Shown: positions 38,677-47,643 of the stretch, piece by piece
Layout: every line of letters starts with the position of its first letter
Numbering within the stretch: position 1 is the first letter of the stretch
Origin: Sulfurovum zhangzhouensis
GTDB lineage: Bacteria > Campylobacterota > Campylobacteria > Campylobacterales > Sulfurovaceae
Direction of reading: 5' to 3'
DNA: 64,000 bases
Assembly: GCF_030347965.1 (NCBI RefSeq)
Contig: NZ_JAQIBD010000001.1
Coordinates: forward strand, 620,001 to 684,000
Translations under genes and position numbers: made by a program
The notes under the pieces: model-generated
The model's database searches: none
What the model was told of the DNA's origin: nothing
What the model saw: only the letters and a program-made list of their open reading frames with translations

Positions 38677-39419
38677 TGAGAAAGAGAATGAGAAAAGCCA
38701 TTGCGATGATAGAGTTGATCTTTGCAATCGTCATCCTTGGTATTGTACTGATGTCAGCTCCTATGCTGATCTCTACAGCAACACAAAGCAGTTATGTTTC
38801 ATTGCAGCAAGAAGGAATTGCCTCTGCATCAGCAGAGATCGGTATGATCCTGACACATCAATGGGATGAAGGGGATACAGATAATACACGAACAGCTTCT
38901 GTCCTGGTCACCAATGGAAATGCTGATCTTAACCAAGAGATTAACGGGACAATCCCGACAGGAAGAAGAGCCGGTACACCTAGTTCCAGCAGTCGACGCT
39001 TTACCGATTCATTAGGAGGAGCGATCGACGCAACTTCACCAGCCAACTTAGGCTCAGAAGGTGGAGACATGGATGATATCGACGACTTTATCACCGCTGC
39101 TACTGCTGCTTTACAAGATGTAGAATCTACTTCTACCTTAACTGGAGATATTCTTGACAAAGATATCACCGTTGCAGTCAATGTACGCTATCTCAATGAT
39201 AATCCTGGAGGCAGCAGCTATGCAGGTTCAAGCAATACGCTCACTTATAACTTACCTTTTGCAAACGGTAATGCTGCACTTGGGAGCTCGAATATCAAGC
39301 AAGTTCAGGTTCGGATTGAAAATGCGAGTACGGAAGAGGCATTACAAAAAGATATTGTGCTCAATGCTTTCTCTTGTAATATCGGTACCTATCAACTCAA
39401 TCAGGTGGTATTTCCATGA
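38676..39419 (+). CDS. prepilin-like protein, MshD-like minor pilin
   Basis: 247 residues with a class III (type IV prepilin) signal: basic leader MRKRMRKA, then IAMIELIFAIVILGIVLMS, with Glu at +5 after the likely cleavage. The mature domain is globular and Ser/Gly-rich. It starts within the stop of the giant surface protein (TAATG), so the two are translationally coupled. MshD-type minor pilins lie in the MSHA biogenesis operon; this assignment rests on order and the signal sequence. Confidence 0.75.
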   Translation: MRKRMRKAIAMIELIFAIVILGIVLMSAPMLISTATQSSYVSLQQEGIASASAEIGMILTHQWDEGDTDNTRTASVLVTNGNADLNQEINGTIPTGRRAGTPSSSSRRFTDSLGGAIDATSPANLGSEGGDMDDIDDFITAATAALQDVESTSTLTGDILDKDITVAVNVRYLNDNPGGSSYAGSSNTLTYNLPFANGNAALGSSNIKQVQVRIENASTEEALQKDIVLNAFSCNIGTYQLNQVVFP

Positions 39420-40342
39420 TAAGCTCTATAAGACATCAAAAAGCATTCTCTTTAGTTGAGCTAGTAATTGTAATCACCATACTTGGTATTGTAGCATCGA
39501 TCGGTTCTCAAATCATTGTACAAGTCTATGAAAGTTATGTCACCCAAAGAGCAGTTCATCGTAGCAGTGTAAAAACAGAACTGGCGATTACTCAACTGGT
39601 CAATAGACTCACCTACAGTTTACCTCGTACGGTCATTGCAAGACACGACAACGGAGCAAGCTTTGTCCCAATCGAAAGTATTCCTGATGGAGATACCGTA
39701 CACAATACGCTTGAGTGGATAGCCTATGATGCTGATGGTTTTGATGCCGTAGGCAATTCACCTACGACAGGACAGCTTAGAAGACCTGCATGGAGTGGAT
39801 ATGCTGATGTAACAGCAAGTACAAAAGATTCTCTTTCTACACCGGGATCAAGACTCGGTGCACTGGGAAATATCATCAGTAATCTTTCCTCAGGTAATTC
39901 AGGAATAGCAAATAGTGCGATACTTTTCCCGGATACCTTTGACGCTTATACCGTAGGTTATGCCGGTGGTGTAAGTGCTGAAAACATACATAGAGTATCC
40001 TTGGGGAATGATACTACCCTTACACTTAATGCTATTGCAGGGAGCAGAACTATTAAAGAACACTATCAGCTTGCCTGGACAGCTTATGCTGTTGTACCTG
40101 AAAATCAACATACAATGCCTGGTACGGAGGGCGATGTATGGGATCTTAGACTCTATTATGACTATCAACCATGGGAAGGAGAAAACTATACCAATGGTAA
40201 AAGCCAAATCCTTATACGGAATGTAAGTGTTTTTAACTTTACCGGTTCAGGAAGTACGATCCGTTTAAAACTTTGTCAAAGGGAAAATATCGGAGAAAAC
40301 CTTACAATCAACAGTTGTAAAGAAAAGGCGGTAATACGATGA
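39416..40342 (+). CDS. prepilin-like protein, MshO-like minor pilin
   Basis: 308 residues. The prepilin signal is QKA/FSLVELVIVITILGI, with Glu at +5 and Ala at -1. The segment after the membrane helix (GSQIIVQVYESYVTQRAVHRS) resembles MshO proteins. The C-terminal domain has a pair of late cysteines (KLCQRENIG, NSCKEK). It overlaps both neighbours by four bases (ATGA), as expected for stoichiometric minor pilins made together. Confidence 0.72.
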   Translation: MISSIRHQKAFSLVELVIVITILGIVASIGSQIIVQVYESYVTQRAVHRSSVKTELAITQLVNRLTYSLPRTVIARHDNGASFVPIESIPDGDTVHNTLEWIAYDADGFDAVGNSPTTGQLRRPAWSGYADVTASTKDSLSTPGSRLGALGNIISNLSSGNSGIANSAILFPDTFDAYTVGYAGGVSAENIHRVSLGNDTTLTLNAIAGSRTIKEHYQLAWTAYAVVPENQHTMPGTEGDVWDLRLYYDYQPWEGENYTNGKSQILIRNVSVFNFTGSGSTIRLKLCQRENIGENLTINSCKEKAVIR

Positions 40343-40827
40343 TGAAAACACAAAGAAAAGCATTTTCTCTCATTACAGCAATTTTTCTGATCGTATTGAT
40401 GTCCTCTATTGCCATTTTAGTGATGAGCCTTTCAGGTAAAATCATTAAAGAGACAACCGGTCAGTATAAAAAAGAGCAAGCCATGCTCTTGGCAAAAAGC
40501 TATACTGAACTGGCGATTATGACAGTTACTGCAAATGATAGAAACGCTACAGGCAACTGTATTACAGATATCAACGCAAATGTAGGTTCAAATGATCCCA
40601 CATCTACAGGTGAAGGGTACCGAGTACGTACGCGTATAAGTTATATAGGTGCAGCCGGTGATATCCAATCATGTGCAGATACGCGTGAACTTGATAATCC
40701 AAGTGTAGGAAATAATGAGCTTAATATCATTGTTGATGTCTATGTTGAGTATAAAGATATCACTCAAGGAGATATCACTAACTCTCCATGGATCACATAT
40801 CATAGAAGGACACTACAAAAGATATGA
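40339..40827 (+). CDS. prepilin-like protein, MshP/PilX-like minor pilin
   Basis: 162 residues. The N terminus RKA/FSLITAIFLIVLMSSIAILV is a prepilin signal but has Thr instead of Glu at position +5, as is seen in some MshP/PilX-type minor components, which can enter the pilus differently. Two cysteines (GNCITD, QSCADT) may form a disulfide. It overlaps the preceding and following genes by four bases each. Confidence 0.68.
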   Translation: MMKTQRKAFSLITAIFLIVLMSSIAILVMSLSGKIIKETTGQYKKEQAMLLAKSYTELAIMTVTANDRNATGNCITDINANVGSNDPTSTGEGYRVRTRISYIGAAGDIQSCADTRELDNPSVGNNELNIIVDVYVEYKDITQGDITNSPWITYHRRTLQKI

Positions 40828-41498
40828 AACATTTTAATCAAAAATCCAATACTACACATGCATTTACAATGTTAGAGCTTGTTGTTGTAATTGTCGTTTT
40901 AGGTATTCTGGCAGCTATGGCAATGCCTAGGATGGAAAGAGATACGCAACAAGAAGCAGCTGACCATATCCTCTCTAAGATTCGCTATACTCAGCACCTG
41001 GCACTCAACGACTATAAACAGCGTTTTGACGACCACCGATGGCAGCGTCGTTTCTGGCGTATAATATTTAGCAGCTGCAGCGGCGGTGATCAGTACTACA
41101 TGATAGGAAGTGATGATGATATGTCAGGTTCTGATAATGCTTACTTTTCTGAGAATGAAGCAGCGATTGATCCTATCACAGGAAAACCTATTTTTTGGGA
41201 AAATACCAGATCATGTTCTAATGGCGGTGATGGAACAGTAAGTGAAGATATTTTTCTTACTTATAAGTTCGGTATCACTAATGTCACTAACTCATGTGGA
41301 GCTGAGCATATCGCATTTGATCACTTGGGAAGACCTTACCACGGTGCAACATTTAGCAATGCAAATGCAGTAGACTATGAAGGATACCTTGATCAAAGAT
41401 GCACCTTTACTTTCACACTCTCAGATGGAAATACTTTTCAAATCAGTGTAGAGCCTGAAACCGGATATGCATATATTGAAGGGCAAAATGCCTCTTAA
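40824..41498 (+). CDS. prepilin-like protein, GspH/MshC-like minor pilin
   Basis: 224 residues with prepilin signal HA/FTMLELVVVIVVLGILAAMAMP (Glu at +5, Ala at -1), followed by a helix with DHILSKIRYTQHLALNDYKQRF, typical of GspH/FimT-like pseudopilins, and a Cys-containing beta-rich tail. Last gene of the operon. No hairpin terminator was evident; a T-rich stretch follows the stop. Confidence 0.7.
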   Translation: MKHFNQKSNTTHAFTMLELVVVIVVLGILAAMAMPRMERDTQQEAADHILSKIRYTQHLALNDYKQRFDDHRWQRRFWRIIFSSCSGGDQYYMIGSDDDMSGSDNAYFSENEAAIDPITGKPIFWENTRSCSNGGDGTVSEDIFLTYKFGITNVTNSCGAEHIAFDHLGRPYHGATFSNANAVDYEGYLDQRCTFTFTLSDGNTFQISVEPETGYAYIEGQNAS

Positions 41499-41611
41499 CT
41501 CTTTTTTTATTAGCCTTTTATTAAGTAACTAAAGTTACAATTAAGTATGGATATAGTGATATAGCCATACTTGTTGATCCTCCTAAAACTCATCAGTTTT
41601 AGCAAGATTGT

Positions 41612-41633
41612 TTGTCAATCACTCTATTGACAA
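41612..41633 (+). promoter_or_regulatory. perfect 8-bp inverted repeat before hpf
   Basis: TTGTCAAT and ATTGACAA are separated by six bases, 32 bases before the hpf start codon and outside the ribosome-binding site (AAAGGA). It could be an operator or an RNA hairpin that tunes hibernation-factor synthesis. There is no T-run, so it is not a terminator. Confidence 0.45.
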
Positions 41634-41665
41634 TCAGACAAGTCATCTTAATAAAAGGATTTACT

Positions 41666-42199
41666 ATGAATACAAGTATTACAGGAAGACACTTTGAACT
41701 AACAGATGCAATCAAATCCTATGCTGAAGCTGCGATTGAAGGGCTAGAAAAATATAATCTCGATATTATCTCAGCAAATACTGTAATCTCAGCCAATGAG
41801 AAAAACGGTAAAAAGGGTTTCAGTACAGAGTTCATCATCAACCTTAAAGATAAAAATACACTTGTAATCACACAGAATGACAAAGATGTATATGCGGCTA
41901 TTGACCTTGCGATCGAAAGAATGAAAAAGGCGCTCAGAAGACACTCTGAAAAGATCAAAGACCACAAGATTATGAGTTTTAAAGACCTTGGAGAAGAAGC
42001 TGAAGCTGTAAGTGAGATGAGTGTAGAAGATGCTGAAATCGTACCGATGGATCTTGAACTACATAAACCTCTTGATTTTGAGGAGGCGATCGAAGCACTT
42101 ATGGCAGAAAAAAAACGACAGTTCATTGTATTTAACGATCATGATGGAAATATGAGAGTTATGTATAAAAGGGCTGATGGCAGATTTGGATTATATTAA
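41666..42199 (+). CDS. hpf: ribosome hibernation-promoting factor, long form
   Basis: 177 residues starting MNTSITGRHFELTDAI at 41666 with AAAGGA upstream. A longer in-frame start at 41612 lies within the upstream inverted repeat and is not used. The N-terminal HPF/RaiA domain (about 1-100) carries the basic helix AIERMKKALRRHSEKIKDHK. The C-terminal dimerisation domain (about 120-177, EEAIEALMAEKKRQFIVF, RRADGRFGLY-like end) identifies the long form that joins two 70S ribosomes into 100S dimers in stationary phase. Confidence 0.93.
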   Translation: MNTSITGRHFELTDAIKSYAEAAIEGLEKYNLDIISANTVISANEKNGKKGFSTEFIINLKDKNTLVITQNDKDVYAAIDLAIERMKKALRRHSEKIKDHKIMSFKDLGEEAEAVSEMSVEDAEIVPMDLELHKPLDFEEAIEALMAEKKRQFIVFNDHDGNMRVMYKRADGRFGLY

Positions 42200-42205
42200 T
42201 AGGAC

Positions 42206-42231
42206 GGCAAATGGGCAAAACCCATCTTGCC
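42206..42231. terminator. hairpin between convergent hpf and recG
   Basis: GGCAAATGGG and CCCATCTTGCC pair around a CAAAA loop, with a small bulge, seven bases after the hpf stop. A second stem GGCAC/GTGCC lies at 42270-42281. Weak T-runs mean the termination role is likely but not certain. Confidence 0.5.
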
Positions 42232-42307
42232 TACGTTAAACACTGAGTTCGCTTCAACAGCGGGCTCTCGGCACTTGTGCCTCTCAAAAAATCATTTTCT
42301 AATTTTA

Positions 42308-44110
42308 TCACTTTCCCAATCTATTTTTAGCTTTTTGTATGATCTCTTCATCTTCAGCCATATCCAGCCATCTGAACTTCTGGCCGCTCTGTATCGTACC
42401 ATCCAAGATATCCCCGCTGTTACGAAATTTCAAGTCAAGTTTAGCGATATCAAAACCGTTGGTTGTTTTAGAAAATTGAATCAATCGTTCATTGGCTGGT
42501 GCATGACTGTAGAGATAGCACCAGCTTTTTAATCCGTTACGTCCTACTCTACCACGAAGCTGATGAAGCGTAGCCAATCCCAATCTTTCAGCACCTACAA
42601 TAACAATCAATGTAAGTCTTGGAAGAGAAATACCAACCTCTACTACGGTCGTTGCAAGTAGTATATTGCCTTTTTCTCTAAACTCCAGCAATACCTCTTC
42701 TTTCTCCTTATCCTTACCATGAGTAACATACACATGTTCAAATTTACTCTCCCAAAATCCTCTGCTCTCATCTAAGGATTGGTATGGAACCTCACTACTC
42801 TCTTCGACAAGCGGATAGATGATCAATACCTGATGATCTTCGGCTATCTCTTCTTTGATATGAGTCAGTAGGTCTGGGAAATCTGTCTTACTTATAGTTT
42901 GTGTTGTAATATCCTTTTCAAACGGTGTCGTAGTGATAAGACTGACATCAAGTAACGCTGAATCCATCATCGCCTGTGTTCTTGGAATAGGAGTAGCAGA
43001 AAACTGGATAATATGTGCACGTTTCGCTCCACCTTTACTTGCTAGTACCTCAAGCCCCTGTCTTTGCTGTGTACCAAATCGGTGCTGTTCATCGATCATG
43101 ACCAATGCTGCATCTGGCAGATCTTCTTTATAGAGAAGTGCATGGGTACCGATAATAAAATCTGCTTCGCGATAATCTCCTTTGTTACGTCCCTGCATCA
43201 CCAAAGAGACTTTTACCTCTTTAGGCAAATATTTGCATGCTTCTTCATAAAGCTGCAGTGCTAAAAGAGAAGTAGGTGCCATCAAGATACTCTTGTACGG
43301 CAGTGCCATCATCACTGAAGCAAGTATTACCATCGTTTTTCCTGAGCCTACATCACCTACTACCATACGCTTGGCTGCCCTATCTTCTCTGGCCAAGTCC
43401 TGCTTAATCTGTGCAATGACATTTTGCTGTTCTTGAGTTAGTGTAAACGGTAAACTCTTGACAAATGGCTCAATCTTACCATGTAGTGCATGGAGTGAAG
43501 GAAAGTCAATCCTTTTACCCTTTAGTTTTTTCAGATGATTATAGGCTTCAATGAACTTCATTACAGCTACAATTTCATTTTTGTACGTTCCGTTTTCATA
43601 CAATTCATCAATGCTTTTTGGAAAATGAATCCGCATAAGTGTCGCTACCTCTTTAGAATCCAACCCCTCATTGTAAAGGTTCTGTTCATTTATATAACAC
43701 TCAATCAATGCTCTTATCTCACTTTCTTTAAGCACGGTTTTATACTTAGGGGTGATCTTACCTACTTCTTTTACCGATTTTGGTTGAGACATCTGAAGAT
43801 AACCGCGAAACTCCTCTAAACGTCCTTGTATATAATGGTGTGAACCAACTGTAAATAGTTTATGATGATAAGGAGCAGTACGAAAAAATGTAGAAGAGAG
43901 ATATCTTCCTGAGGGCTTTAATATAAAATTGACTCTTAACTTGCCGCCAATGACACTCACATCTTTAACCGTAGCTTCATACGTCCCGACTTTACCTAGT
44001 TGGAAATTTGTTGAGAGTGTGGTATCGTTGTAGGAGGACGGAATGATCAGTGCAAGATCAAGCAAGGAATATATCTTTAGCTTTTTAAAAAGCTGCTTTG
44101 CCTCTTCCAC
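42308..44110 (-). CDS. recG: ATP-dependent DNA helicase RecG
   Basis: Branch-migrating helicase for stalled forks. It is about 600 residues, shorter than E. coli RecG (693) because of a reduced wedge region. The helicase motifs are VVGDVGSGKTMV (I), DEQHRFGTQQ (II), FSATPIPRT (III) and the C-terminal QLRGRVGRNG. The start is uncertain: the ATG at 44134 overlaps a TATAAT (44133-44138), so transcription would begin after it. The GTG at 44110 has an AAGGAG site five bases upstream and is preferred here. Confidence 0.93.
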   Translation of the reverse strand: MEEAKQLFKKLKIYSLLDLALIIPSSYNDTTLSTNFQLGKVGTYEATVKDVSVIGGKLRVNFILKPSGRYLSSTFFRTAPYHHKLFTVGSHHYIQGRLEEFRGYLQMSQPKSVKEVGKITPKYKTVLKESEIRALIECYINEQNLYNEGLDSKEVATLMRIHFPKSIDELYENGTYKNEIVAVMKFIEAYNHLKKLKGKRIDFPSLHALHGKIEPFVKSLPFTLTQEQQNVIAQIKQDLAREDRAAKRMVVGDVGSGKTMVILASVMMALPYKSILMAPTSLLALQLYEEACKYLPKEVKVSLVMQGRNKGDYREADFIIGTHALLYKEDLPDAALVMIDEQHRFGTQQRQGLEVLASKGGAKRAHIIQFSATPIPRTQAMMDSALLDVSLITTTPFEKDITTQTISKTDFPDLLTHIKEEIAEDHQVLIIYPLVEESSEVPYQSLDESRGFWESKFEHVYVTHGKDKEKEEVLLEFREKGNILLATTVVEVGISLPRLTLIVIVGAERLGLATLHQLRGRVGRNGLKSWCYLYSHAPANERLIQFSKTTNGFDIAKLDLKFRNSGDILDGTIQSGQKFRWLDMAEDEEIIQKAKNRLGK

Positions 44111-44167
44111 ATCTTCTCCTTTTGTTTTGAACATTATACAAAAGTTTGAAAAAGGGAAGAAGAAAAA

Positions 44168-44182
44168 ATGTCAAATTGACAT
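44168..44182 (-). terminator. terminator of the M16-family gene
   Basis: A 15-base palindrome (ATGTC-AATTT-GACAT on the minus strand) immediately before a run of six T residues and directly after the gene stop. Confidence 0.75.
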
Positions 44183-44183
44183 C

Positions 44184-45482
44184 TTACTTTTTAGTCTCTT
44201 CTTTTTTTGTGACAACACTGAAGGTAATATTAGAAAGTTCTTTATGCGAAGTGATGAATTCATTTATCTCTTCCAATGTTACTGCCTCAAGTTTCTTAAG
44301 TTGTTCTTTGGAGAAACCTAAAGGCCTATCATAATAGAATTCGTTATAAGCACGGCTCAGCCTCTGAGAGAGTGTCTCTGTACGCAATGGCTCACTTCCG
44401 ACAAGGAATTTTTTGGCTTTATCCAGCTCATCTTCAGTAATTCCTTTAGCTACAAACGTATCAACTACCTCCTGGATGAGCTTAATTGCCTCATCTTGTG
44501 TAGAAAGTTTGGTTTGCAGGTATCCACTCATATATGATACGCTTTTCGTACGTCTAAGTGAAGCATAAACACCATAGGTTAGTCCACGTTTCACACGGAT
44601 CTCCTCCATCATGCGTGTACCAAATCCTCCACCACCAAGCAGGTACTCAGCGATTTTCGCTTTATACTGGTCCTTTTCTTTATAGCTGTAGTAAAACGGT
44701 GCACCAAAATAGATATATGCTTGCTGCGTCTCTTCATTACTGTAAACAGTGGTTCGTTTATCTGAGGCTTGAAGCGGCTTGATCTCTTTAGTATCCACTT
44801 TTGGAAGCAGACTGAGAACCTCCTGGGTATACAGCTTTGCTTCATCTAAAGTGATATCCCCACCCACTACCGCACAGGAATTGTTATACCCGATATGCGT
44901 TTGGATAAATGTTTGAAGATCATGTAGCGTGATACTTTCAATGCTTTCAAACGTTCCGTCATAAGGTCTTGCCAGTGGAGTACCGTTGAATAGTTCTGCA
45001 CGTAAAGCAGTTGCAGAAATGTAATCAAAATCACTTCGCTTTTGATTGAGCCAACCGATCTTCTGCCGCCCGATCTGCTCATAAGCTTCTTGAGTATAGT
45101 TCGGATCTTTGAGTAGCTCTTTAAGTCTCTCTATCGCGTAAGCAAACTCACTTTTAAGTGCAGAAACTTCAATCACAAAACTCTCACGCCCTACACTGCT
45201 ATGGATATCTACCGCACGTGCATCCAGTTTCGTAGCAAAACCGACCGAACCGTCTTTCCTTGTCCCTTCATTAAGCAATTTTGCAGACATATCGGCGATG
45301 CCGTCTTTGGTATTGCTCAGGTGTCCTGCTCCTGTAAATACAAATTGGATTGATACAATAGGGACATAATCACCCCCCTCATACACGATAGGAACTGTGC
45401 TATCTTTTATCTTAACTTCATTGATGCTCGAGGCCATCAACACTCCTTGCAGTAAAACTAATAATATAATGATTTGTTTCAT
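44184..45482 (-). CDS. M16-family (insulinase-like) protein lacking the zinc motif
   Basis: 432 residues. The N terminus is a signal peptide (MKQIIILLVLLQGVLMASS), so it is periplasmic or secreted. Two M16 domains are seen: an N-terminal half with GAGHLSNTKDGIADM and a C-terminal half with GGGGFGTRMMEEIRVKRGLTYGV. The catalytic HXXEH that should follow the Gly-rich entry is replaced by IADMSAKLLNEG, so it is probably not a protease on its own. Inactive M16 halves usually pair with an active partner, which is not in the window. Confidence 0.8.
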   Translation of the reverse strand: MKQIIILLVLLQGVLMASSINEVKIKDSTVPIVYEGGDYVPIVSIQFVFTGAGHLSNTKDGIADMSAKLLNEGTRKDGSVGFATKLDARAVDIHSSVGRESFVIEVSALKSEFAYAIERLKELLKDPNYTQEAYEQIGRQKIGWLNQKRSDFDYISATALRAELFNGTPLARPYDGTFESIESITLHDLQTFIQTHIGYNNSCAVVGGDITLDEAKLYTQEVLSLLPKVDTKEIKPLQASDKRTTVYSNEETQQAYIYFGAPFYYSYKEKDQYKAKIAEYLLGGGGFGTRMMEEIRVKRGLTYGVYASLRRTKSVSYMSGYLQTKLSTQDEAIKLIQEVVDTFVAKGITEDELDKAKKFLVGSEPLRTETLSQRLSRAYNEFYYDRPLGFSKEQLKKLEAVTLEEINEFITSHKELSNITFSVVTKKEETKK

Positions 45483-45517
45483 TCAAAAAAACCTTATGGA
45501 GAGTCTGGAGAGAACTG

Positions 45518-46582
45518 TTAATAAAATCTCTCCAAAATTTCGTACGCTGTGTTACGTTTAGCAGGATTTTCGCCTACATCCTTGATCAATTTGATCATCT
45601 CTTCCTGGTTCATCTGATTTTTTGCTCCAGCTGCCGATACAACATTCTCTTCCATCATTGTTGATCCCAGATCATTCGCCCCAAAAAGCAGTGCCATTTG
45701 ACCGATATAAGAGCCTTGGGTAACCCAGGAACTTTGAATATTAGGAAAATTGTCCAAAAAGAGTCTGGCTACCGCCAAATAACGCAAATAAAGGTTCGAG
45801 GTCGTCTTTTCAATTGTAGGCAATTCACGCTTGAGCTGTGTATTATCGCTTTGATACGACCACATAATAAATGCTCTGAAACCGCCTGTTTCTTCTTGCA
45901 GCTGACGTATAAGATCCCAGTGTTCTACAATCTCTCTAGTGGTTTCCACTGTTCCGTACATCATAGTTGCTGTGGATTTTATACCGAGCTTATGCGCTTC
46001 TCTGTGTACTTCAAGCCAAGTATCTTTATCCAGTTTCTTTGGTGCAATAATATCACGTACACGGTCACTGAGTATTTCTGCCCCTGCTCCGGGAATAGAA
46101 CTAAGTCCTTTTTCTTTCAAACGACGTAATACTTCAGAGATAGAGATATTGGAACGGCGGGCGATATAATCGATCTCAATAGCTGAGAAACCGTGAATGG
46201 TCACTTGAGGATACTTTTTATGGATATGCTCTACCAGATCCTCATACCACTCGATCTCAAGTTTTGGGTGAACCCCGCCTTGAAAAAGTATTTGGGTACC
46301 TCCGATAGCAAGCAACTCTTCGATCTTTTGATCGATCTCATCAAAACTGAGGATATAGGCATTCTCTTTTTTCTCATGTGTATAAAAAGCGCAGAACTTA
46401 CAGTCTACCCAACAGATATTGGTGTAGTTGATATTACGGTCTACTACAAAAGTAGTCACACCCTTTGGATGCAGCTCCTGCTTACGTGCGTAAGCCATCT
46501 TTCCCAATGTTTTAAGGTCTGCCTTTTCAATAAGCTCAATTGCTTCTTCAATACTCATTCGTTTGGTCATACTTGCTGTCAT
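45518..46582 (-). CDS. mqnC: cyclic dehypoxanthine futalosine synthase
   Basis: Radical SAM enzyme of the futalosine pathway to menaquinone. The 354 residues show the CX3CX2C cluster CWVDCKFC (about 57-64) after DRNINYTNI, then FQGGVHPKLEIEWYEDL and HGFSAIEIDY, which fit MqnC rather than MqnE. It follows nusB with a single base between stop and start and has AGGA upstream, so it is in an operon with it. Campylobacterota use this pathway in place of the classical menaquinone route. Confidence 0.93.
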   Translation of the reverse strand: MTASMTKRMSIEEAIELIEKADLKTLGKMAYARKQELHPKGVTTFVVDRNINYTNICWVDCKFCAFYTHEKKENAYILSFDEIDQKIEELLAIGGTQILFQGGVHPKLEIEWYEDLVEHIHKKYPQVTIHGFSAIEIDYIARRSNISISEVLRRLKEKGLSSIPGAGAEILSDRVRDIIAPKKLDKDTWLEVHREAHKLGIKSTATMMYGTVETTREIVEHWDLIRQLQEETGGFRAFIMWSYQSDNTQLKRELPTIEKTTSNLYLRYLAVARLFLDNFPNIQSSWVTQGSYIGQMALLFGANDLGSTMMEENVVSAAGAKNQMNQEEMIKLIKDVGENPAKRNTAYEILERFY

Positions 46583-46583
46583 A

Positions 46584-46976
46584 CTACTTTCCTATAGCGT
46601 CCAATACCCCATTGATGAACTTTGGTGATTTGTCATCTGCCAACTCTTTAGCAAGTTCAACAGCTTCATTGATAATAATAGCCCTATCAGTCTTTGCTAC
46701 AAGGATCTCATATGCACCCAAACGCAGAATCGCTTTTTCTACCTTGCCGATTGCATCGAAATCCCACTCTTTAAGGTACTTTTGAATCTCTGTATCAATT
46801 AGATCAAGATTCTCTACTGTCCCGTGAAAAAGAGCATTCGAGAACTCTCTTTGCTTATTACGTATCTTATCTTCTTCAAGAATTTCATCAGAAAATTTAG
46901 CGATATTTTCATTACCCAGATCATACGCATAGAGTAAACCCACTACCGCCGCTCTCGCTTGGTGTCTTGTTGCCAT
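46584..46976 (-). CDS. nusB: transcription antitermination factor NusB
   Basis: Binds BoxA of rRNA leaders and, together with NusE (S10), prevents early termination. The 130 residues are all-helical with an N-terminal basic ATRHQARAAVVGLLYAYD, and ILRLGAYEILVAKTDRAIIINEAVELAK near the C terminus (family hallmark). AAGGA lies just before the start. It lies between ribH and mqnC; the ribH-nusB pairing is common in bacteria. Confidence 0.96.
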   Translation of the reverse strand: MATRHQARAAVVGLLYAYDLGNENIAKFSDEILEEDKIRNKQREFSNALFHGTVENLDLIDTEIQKYLKEWDFDAIGKVEKAILRLGAYEILVAKTDRAIIINEAVELAKELADDKSPKFINGVLDAIGK

Positions 46977-47041
46977 TTTATTCCTTCTTTACGCTTTTTA
47001 AACTGAGTCCAAAAAGCTGTGCTGACGCAGAGTCCCGACTA

Positions 47042-47063
47042 AAGATATACACTACAATATCTT
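47042..47063. repeat. inverted repeat in the ribH-nusB gap
   Basis: AAGATAT and ATATCTT form a perfect 7-bp stem around an 8-base loop. It has no T-run on the ribH/nusB strand and may be a weak attenuator or an mRNA processing site. Confidence 0.35.
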
Positions 47064-47099
47064 CGGCAGTACCCTCATGCGACTAGTCATTTTATATTT

Positions 47100-47570
47100 T
47101 TATTTATCTAATTCAGTGTAAAGGTTCATAAGCTCGATAAGACTAGCCATTGCCTCACCGCCTTTATTCCCAGCTTTTGTACCTGCTCTCTCAATTGCCT
47201 GTTCGATACTGTCAACCGTAAGTACACCAAATGTAGCCGGTTTACCGTATTTAAGTGTTACATTCGCCACACCTTTTGTTGCTTCAGCAGATACATAATC
47301 AAAGTGAGGTGTTGCTCCACGGATCACAGCACCCAAACAACATACGGCGTCATACTTGCCTGATGCCAGGGCTTTATCCAGTGCAAACGGGATCTCAAAT
47401 GCACCCGGAACCAAGATCAAATCAAGATCATCAGTGTTTCCGCCATGTCTAGCATATACATCTTTAGCACCTTCTACCAGTCTATCTGTAATAAAATGGT
47501 TAAATCTTGCATTGATGATCGCTACTTTTTTACTTCTATCTACACTTAAGTGACCTTCTACTACTGCCAT
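47100..47570 (-). CDS. ribH: 6,7-dimethyl-8-ribityllumazine synthase
   Basis: Penultimate step of riboflavin synthesis. The 156-residue lumazine synthase has the substrate segment [16 protein letters not shown] (about 19-34), [26 protein letters not shown] with the catalytic His, and [11 protein letters not shown]. It forms capsid-like or pentameric assemblies in other species. No FMN riboswitch was seen upstream. Confidence 0.97.
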   Translation of the reverse strand: MAVVEGHLSVDRSKKVAIINARFNHFITDRLVEGAKDVYARHGGNTDDLDLILVPGAFEIPFALDKALASGKYDAVCCLGAVIRGATPHFDYVSAEATKGVANVTLKYGKPATFGVLTVDSIEQAIERAGTKAGNKGGEAMASLIELMNLYTELDK

Positions 47571-47643
47571 ACTTATCTACCTTTCACAATTGTGTTTTAA
47601 ATTTTCAGATTATAACAAAAACTACCCTAACGCCATTTGATAC

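Noticed and set aside
47020-47099. FMN riboswitch near ribH
   Set aside because: The gap lies downstream of ribH (toward nusB), and the conserved FMN aptamer segments are absent both there and upstream of ribH.
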